A DNA stretch of 6,021 nucleotides from NCBI GenBank assembly GCA_018664265.1, contig JABJOR010000065.1, positions 1 through 6,021 of the forward strand. Direction: 5' to 3'. A program made the translations under genes and the position numbers. A model generated the notes under the pieces. It worked only from the letters and a program-made list of their open reading frames with translations. It was not told where the DNA came from and did not search any database. The stretch comes from Rhodospirillales bacterium (GTDB lineage Bacteria > Pseudomonadota > Alphaproteobacteria > Rhodospirillales > Casp-alpha2). Shown piece after piece: positions 5,921 through 6,021 of the stretch; positions within the stretch are counted from its first letter, which is position 1; each line of letters begins with the position of its first letter.

Positions 5921-5950
5921 AATATATGTGTGGCTTTTGTAAGAATTCAA
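5921..5950 (-). promoter_or_regulatory. Candidate sigma70-type promoter of apaG, possibly leaderless
   Basis: On the minus strand TTGAAT (5950-5945, 4/6 of consensus) is separated by 18 bp from TATATT (5926-5921, 5/6). Initiation about 6-7 nt further on would fall at or beside the A of the apaG ATG (5915), leaving no 5' leader, in keeping with the missing Shine-Dalgarno. The rest of the edge (5951-6021) shows no gene I can support. Confidence 0.35.
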
Positions 5951-6021
5951 GCTCAATAACGCCAGAATGTGGCTTGGGCAATTTTCACCAAAGGCTGGAT
6001 TATTACTTTGAACCTGTTATC

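Noticed and set aside
5956..6021. C-terminal end of a further minus-strand gene upstream of apaG
   Set aside because: The frames are open for at most about 20 residues and none gives a recognisable C-terminus.

Overview
The window looks like the chromosome of a Gram-negative proteobacterium. The evidence is an isocitrate dehydrogenase kinase/phosphatase (AceK), an ApaG protein, an RlmD-type 23S rRNA methyltransferase and a Bcr/CflA-type exporter. The style of the RlmD and exporter sequences makes me lean towards Alphaproteobacteria of moderate GC, but this is an impression, not a demonstrated placement. I see no insertion sequence, CRISPR array, rRNA or tRNA.

Left part, plus strand (2-2425): the C-terminal about 60% of aceK (the gene begins before the window), then a SRPBCC-fold (polyketide cyclase/START-like) protein with a strong ribosome binding site, then a short-chain dehydrogenase/reductase (SDR). 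The 83-nt gap between the last two holds a long, near-continuous inverted repeat. Its 3' arm covers the ribosome binding site of the SDR gene.

Middle part, minus strand (2410-4974): an rRNA uracil methyltransferase gene (rlmD-like), followed 27 nt later by a Bcr/CflA-type MFS exporter, probably co-transcribed. The exporter gene ends inside the end of the SDR gene: the two coding regions converge and share 16 bp.

Right part, minus strand (5049-6021): apaG at the edge. Then comes the most interesting segment, a cyclic di-GMP type I (GEMM) riboswitch directly upstream of a 76-residue, single-membrane-span protein that I do not recognise. A CRP/FNR-type inverted repeat and a candidate -10 element precede the riboswitch with class II geometry. 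The segment therefore reads as a regulatory unit: a CRP/FNR-family factor controls transcription, c-di-GMP controls translation of the small membrane protein, and there may be read-through into rlmD and the exporter 74 nt further on.
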